From the NCBI GenBank assembly GCA_964353455.1, contig CAYGWP010000601.1:1-8707 (forward strand): a stretch of 8,707 nucleotides of DNA. Direction: 5' to 3'. This DNA is from CAYGWP01 sp964353455 (GTDB lineage Bacteria > Planctomycetota > Phycisphaerae > FEN-1346). Shown one piece after another: positions 6,233-8,707 of the stretch. The position numbers and the translations under genes are program-made. Below the pieces are notes generated by a model. It was given only the letters and a program-made list of their open reading frames with translations. It searched no databases and was not told the DNA's origin. How positions within the stretch are numbered: position 1 is the first letter of the stretch; each line of letters begins with the position of its first letter.

Positions 6233-7693
6233 GTGAGTCATCGCCGTTTCGGGGTTTCGTGGGGATCCTTCGCGGGATTGATTGTGGTTATGACCGCGGC
6301 GCTTCCTGCCGCGCCCGCGCCGCAGGATTCGCCGAACTACGCGAAGGCCTCGGCCCACAACCCGATGTTCAGTGACAAGGCCCTCTGGCCGAACCTCACG
6401 GGCAAGGAGTATTTCCTTGGCGAGACCTGGCCGAAGGCGCGGCTGTACGTCTGGGCGAACCCAGGCAAGAGCGGCGGCACGCCCGCCAGTAAGTCAGGGC
6501 GGGGCGCGATTGACGTCACCGACCCGAAGAACTGGCTCCAGGACGGCAAGCCCGCCGAGGAACTCGTCCTCGACGAGAACACCGACCTGCTCTTTCCCGG
6601 CTGCGATACCCGCTACAGCGTCGGCTTCCGCGGCACCGACATCCTGGAGGTCTGCCGCCACGTCACCATCGAGCCCGGCGCGGGCTTCGTCGGCGGCGGC
6701 GACGGACGCGGACGCAAGATCTACGGCAACGTCTGGATCAAGCGCGGTGGGCAGTCCGATTCGCAGGGGGCCACCGGCTTCCTCGGCGCACGACACACCT
6801 TCTTCCGGAACGACAACGTCATGACCGTCCCCGGCGAGGCCGGCACGCGAAACGCCAACCTGCCGGGCAATCGCGGCGGAGGACTCATGGTCTCACAGTA
6901 CTTCACCTTCAATAAGGACAGGGGCAAGTCGGTCGAGTTCCGCGGCCACGTGACGGTGCTCGATGAGTTTCGCGTCTTCGGATGCACGGTCATCGTCGGC
7001 CCCGACAGCCGCCTCCAGCCCGGGCGCGCGGCGTCGCCGACCATCGACCGCGGCGGCGTCCTGGCAATCATGGACGGCGGTTACTTCGGTAGTTGGGTCA
7101 ATAATTTCGGCTCGCCCGACATGACCGTCGCCGGCGGCACGATCCAGGGCGGATTGCCCGAGCGGCCGCTTACGCGCAGCGCCGTCTTCGGCCTCGGCAT
7201 GAAGAACCACTCGGCCGCATCGTACGCCGGCGGCGGATCGCGCTCCGGCCACGGCGGCGGGGCGGAGACGTACCCGCGCGTTCCCTCCCTGGTGGTCAGC
7301 GCCGGAAGCACGCTGCGCTCCTACGCGCAGGATGTGACGCGGGCCCGCCTGGTCTTCTCGGTCCAGCCCGACGGCGTGGGCGACCGCGAGGCCCTCTACC
7401 TGAGGCCGACGCCCGGCTCCGAGGGGGAGAAACGCGAACTTGAGCGGTCGCCCGATGCCGCCCAGCGGTTCAAGTGGTTCGACGCCCTGCCGCGCGGCAT
7501 CGACTGTTTCCTGGCGCGCGGCGTGGTGGTCGATGGCGTCGAGTTCGACCACTTCCGCAAGGGCGGCGTGATGTACGAGGACCCCGCCGCCAAGGCAGCG
7601 TGGAAGAACATCTTCTTCGGCCCGAACTCGAAGGCGAAGGCCGGCGAGATGTTCAGCCAGCAGGCGGCCCTGGACAAGGGAGGGCGTTACTGA
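6233..7693 (+). CDS. Secreted glycine/beta-rich protein, possible beta-solenoid, unknown family
   Basis: Taken from GTG 6233 the product has 486 residues. Residues 1-30 are a signal peptide (core FAGLIVVMTAALPAAPAP), so it is exported. Residues 110-375 repeat short beta-strand patterns broken by glycine and asparagine turns: HVTIEPGAGFVGGGDGRGRKI (143-163), GNVWIKRGG (165-173), VEFRGHVTVLDEFRVFGCTVIVGPDSRL (234-261), DMTVAGGTIQGG (296-307), SLVVSAGSTLRSY (352-364). This looks like a right-handed beta-helix (inference), a fold shared by pectate lyases and other carbohydrate-active proteins, but no catalytic set can be named. Residues 331-344 are a glycine/serine/histidine-rich loop. The C-terminal part (405-486) is more helical, with FDALPRGIDCFLARGVVVDGVEFDHF (416-441). 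The open frame extends far upstream to 5474, but that part overlaps the epimerase gene and reads as arginine/serine-rich shadow sequence. It appears to be the last gene of the run, 61 bp behind the epimerase stop. Confidence 0.82.
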   Translation: MSHRRFGVSWGSFAGLIVVMTAALPAAPAPQDSPNYAKASAHNPMFSDKALWPNLTGKEYFLGETWPKARLYVWANPGKSGGTPASKSGRGAIDVTDPKNWLQDGKPAEELVLDENTDLLFPGCDTRYSVGFRGTDILEVCRHVTIEPGAGFVGGGDGRGRKIYGNVWIKRGGQSDSQGATGFLGARHTFFRNDNVMTVPGEAGTRNANLPGNRGGGLMVSQYFTFNKDRGKSVEFRGHVTVLDEFRVFGCTVIVGPDSRLQPGRAASPTIDRGGVLAIMDGGYFGSWVNNFGSPDMTVAGGTIQGGLPERPLTRSAVFGLGMKNHSAASYAGGGSRSGHGGGAETYPRVPSLVVSAGSTLRSYAQDVTRARLVFSVQPDGVGDREALYLRPTPGSEGEKRELERSPDAAQRFKWFDALPRGIDCFLARGVVVDGVEFDHFRKGGVMYEDPAAKAAWKNIFFGPNSKAKAGEMFSQQAALDKGGRY

Positions 7694-7719
7694 AGGCCGG
7701 AATGACCCTCCGACGGCCG

Positions 7720-7761
7720 CTACTTCGCCTTCAGGTCGTAGCAGAGCAGGACGCCGTGATG
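7720..7761 (-). pseudogene. Possible vestige of a minus-strand gene (PQQ-like propeller C-terminus)
   Basis: Read on the minus strand, one frame gives HHGVLLCYDLKAK and then a TAG (7720-7722), with a TAA immediately before it (7762-7764). A tail such as 'LLCYDLK-stop' resembles the last strand of PQQ-binding-like beta-propeller proteins, which are common in Planctomycetota. Only 13 codons remain, no upstream coding signal is seen, and chance is a real alternative. Confidence 0.18.
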
Positions 7762-7782
7762 TTATTCTTGCTTGGCTCACGC

Positions 7783-7804
7783 GGCGGATGGATAATCATC
7801 CGCC
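7783..7804. repeat. Small inverted repeat (8-bp stem, 6-base loop)
   Basis: GGCGGATG (7783-7790), loop GATAAT, then the exact complement CATCCGCC (7797-7804). It lies about 90 bp after the preceding stop and about 50 bp before the methyltransferase start. No T-run follows, so it is a weak terminator at best. It could equally be an operator-like dyad for the methyltransferase gene. Confidence 0.4.
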
Positions 7805-7855
7805 ATCTTCGGCGGCAGGGCACGACACAGGCATATCGAGGAAGGGAGACCGGGA

Positions 7856-8548
7856 ATGAGCGATCCGATTTCGAGGCGTGACTTTGTGGCCGGGGCAGCG
7901 GCCGCCGGCATGTTCTCGGCAATGGCGGCCAAACTGGCGGCGGAGGAGAAGCCCGCGGCCGCAGAGGCCAAGACGCCCGAGAAGCCGCGCACCATCGAGG
8001 AGATGCGGGCCGAGTTCCTGAAGGACCTCAAGCGCGGCGGCCTGAGCACCACCGCCGGCGACGCCATGCTCCTCAGGATCCTCGTCGAGACCCGCGGGGC
8101 GAAGCGCGGCGTCGAGGTCGGCTCGTACCACGGCTACGGCGCCATCAACATGGGCATCGCCTTCGAGCGGACCGGCGGCAAACTGATTACCCTCGAAATC
8201 GACCCGGCCGCCGTCAAGGTCTGCCGCGAGAACCTCCAGAAGACTTCCCTCGACAAGATCGTCACCTGCATCGAGGGGGATGCCCTGAAGGTCCTTCCGA
8301 CCCTTGAGGGCGAGTTTGACTTCGTCTTCATAGACGCGAAGAAGGAAGACTACCTGAAGTACTATCAACTCATCGCTTCGAAACTGAAGGCCGGCGCCGT
8401 CATCTGCGCCGACAACGTCATCAGGTCGGCAAACGCGATGAAGGATTTCCTCGACTTCGTCCAGACGAGCCCCGACCTCGACACCGCCACCATCCGGGCC
8501 TCGATGGAGAAGAACGACGGAATGACGGTCTCGTACAAGATCCGGTAA
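7856..8548 (+). CDS. Class I SAM-dependent O-methyltransferase (COMT-like) with Tat signal
   Basis: The 230-residue protein begins SRRDFVAGAAAAG (6-18), a twin-arginine export motif followed by a short alanine-rich hydrophobic stretch, then a charged alanine/lysine/proline linker (29-46). The enzyme domain spans about 47-230. Motif I is GVEVGSYHGYG (85-95) and binds S-adenosylmethionine; LITLEIDP (110-117) supplies the acidic ribose contact (Glu114, with Asp116 next); EGDALKVLP (140-148) follows; FDFVFIDAKKEDY (154-166) gives Asp160; ADNVI (185-189) gives Asp186 and Asn187. Asp160, Asp186 and Asn187 match the metal ligands of catechol-O-methyltransferase-like enzymes, so the site looks intact. 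Known relatives methylate catechol-type hydroxyls with Mg2+; the substrate here is unknown. The start ATG has GAAGGGA (7841-7847) 8 bases upstream. Export is odd because SAM is cytosolic. The 162-bp gap suggests a separate transcript. Confidence 0.88.
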   Translation: MSDPISRRDFVAGAAAAGMFSAMAAKLAAEEKPAAAEAKTPEKPRTIEEMRAEFLKDLKRGGLSTTAGDAMLLRILVETRGAKRGVEVGSYHGYGAINMGIAFERTGGKLITLEIDPAAVKVCRENLQKTSLDKIVTCIEGDALKVLPTLEGEFDFVFIDAKKEDYLKYYQLIASKLKAGAVICADNVIRSANAMKDFLDFVQTSPDLDTATIRASMEKNDGMTVSYKIR

Positions 8549-8593
8549 CGGGGCGAGAGACCAGTCCGCGCGGCAGCGGCCAAACTCGGACGA

Positions 8594-8626
8594 ACGTAAG
8601 TGCCATTTTTGCAAAAACACTTACGT
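8594..8626. repeat. Long imperfect hairpin with inner T5/A5 palindrome
   Basis: ACGTAAGTG (8594-8602) pairs exactly with CACTTACGT (8618-8626). Between them TTTTTGCAAAAA (8606-8617) is itself a perfect palindrome, leaving only CCA as a one-sided bulge. It starts 46 bp after the methyltransferase stop. It could end or protect that transcript, or be one end of a dispersed repeat. It lacks the GC-rich stem and following T-run of a standard terminator. Confidence 0.6.
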
Positions 8627-8638
8627 CAATTTCGACCT

Positions 8639-8666
8639 CCGAAACGGCAAAAAAACGCGTTTTCGG
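8639..8666. repeat. Inverted repeat with internal 12-bp palindrome
   Basis: CCGAAA (8639-8644) pairs with TTTCGG (8661-8666). The 3' part contains AAAACGCGTTTT (8652-8663), a perfect 12-bp palindrome preceded by a run making seven A in a row (8649-8655). The two pairings compete, so two alternative folds are possible. Confidence 0.45.
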
Positions 8667-8680
8667 ACCCCAAAACGGCC

Positions 8681-8696
8681 CTGGCGCTAGCGCCAG
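8681..8696. repeat. Perfect 16-bp palindrome near the right edge
   Basis: CTGGCGCTAGCGCCAG is its own reverse complement. It lies 14 bases after the preceding inverted repeat. With no loop it is more like a protein-binding dyad or repeat-element arm than an RNA hairpin. The following sequence is cut off by the window end, so a partner element cannot be checked. Confidence 0.55.
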
Positions 8697-8707
8697 AGGG
8701 GTTCGAC

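Larger units (their letters stand above)
7694..7855. other. Intergenic region, 162 bp
   Basis: It separates the five-gene run from the methyltransferase gene and so may carry that gene's own promoter, though no convincing -35/-10 pair is visible. It contains a short hairpin (7783-7804) and a minus-strand fragment (7720-7761) that may be the remains of a lost gene. Both are listed separately. Confidence 0.5.
8549..8707. other. Non-coding tail with nested palindromes and A/T tracts
   Basis: No credible gene is seen from the methyltransferase stop to the window edge. From about 8594 the composition shifts to T- and A-tracts set between GC-rich arms, and three separate symmetric elements follow one another within about 105 bases (8594-8626, 8639-8666, 8681-8696). 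A direct repeat AAACGGC occurs at 8642-8648 and 8673-8679. The density of symmetry suggests a structured element, such as a dispersed intergenic repeat or a strong mRNA 3' end, rather than plain spacer. Confidence 0.55.

Noticed and set aside
6893..7780. 295-codon minus-strand open frame reaching into the 7694-7855 gap
   Set aside because: Most of it is antisense to the beta-rich protein gene, and its translation is low-complexity Ala/Arg/Val/Asp.
7796..8620. 274-codon minus-strand open frame
   Set aside because: It is antisense to the methyltransferase, whose SAM and metal motifs are intact, and shows no family signature.

Overview
The window is GC-rich and densely coding, with every credible gene on the + strand. 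Organism (inference, no marker gene present): probably a member of the Planctomycetota, perhaps a Phycisphaerae-like lineage. The reasons are the many secreted proteins of unknown family, a formylglycine-generating-enzyme-like domain at the end of a longer protein, a Tat-tagged small enzyme, and a sugar phosphate isomerase/epimerase sitting among exported proteins. The strain cannot be named from the sequence.

Layout. (1) 3-1085: the C-terminal part of a gene that enters from the left edge and ends in an FGE-sulfatase (SUMF1/EgtB/PvdO-type) domain without the two catalytic cysteines. (2) 1086-1203: a gap holding a perfect 26-bp GC palindrome. (3) 1204-7693: a compact run of five genes that looks like one operon. 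They encode an unrecognised secreted protein; an SGNH/GDSL hydrolase with a helical C-terminal extension; a secreted, probably all-helical (toroid-like) protein; a cytosolic TIM-barrel sugar isomerase/epimerase-like protein; and a secreted glycine/beta-rich protein that may be a beta-solenoid. Junctions are 37 bp, a 1-base overlap, 6 bp and 61 bp. (4) 7694-7855: a 162-bp gap with a small hairpin and a possible scrap of a lost minus-strand gene. (5) 7856-8548: a COMT-like O-methyltransferase carrying a twin-arginine signal. (6) 8549-8707: a non-coding tail with nested palindromes and A/T tracts, quite unlike the rest of the window.

How the genes may work together (inference): four exported proteins plus one cytosolic sugar-isomerase-like enzyme resemble a small carbohydrate-handling locus. 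An SGNH esterase could remove acyl groups, the toroid-like and beta-rich proteins could cut or bind a glycan, and the TIM-barrel enzyme could process a released sugar. No transporter, SusC/SusD pair, sigma/anti-sigma pair or classical glycoside hydrolase lies inside the window. The substrate is unknown, and three of the five operon proteins belong to no family I can name.

No rRNA, tRNA, CRISPR array, transposase or integrase was seen.
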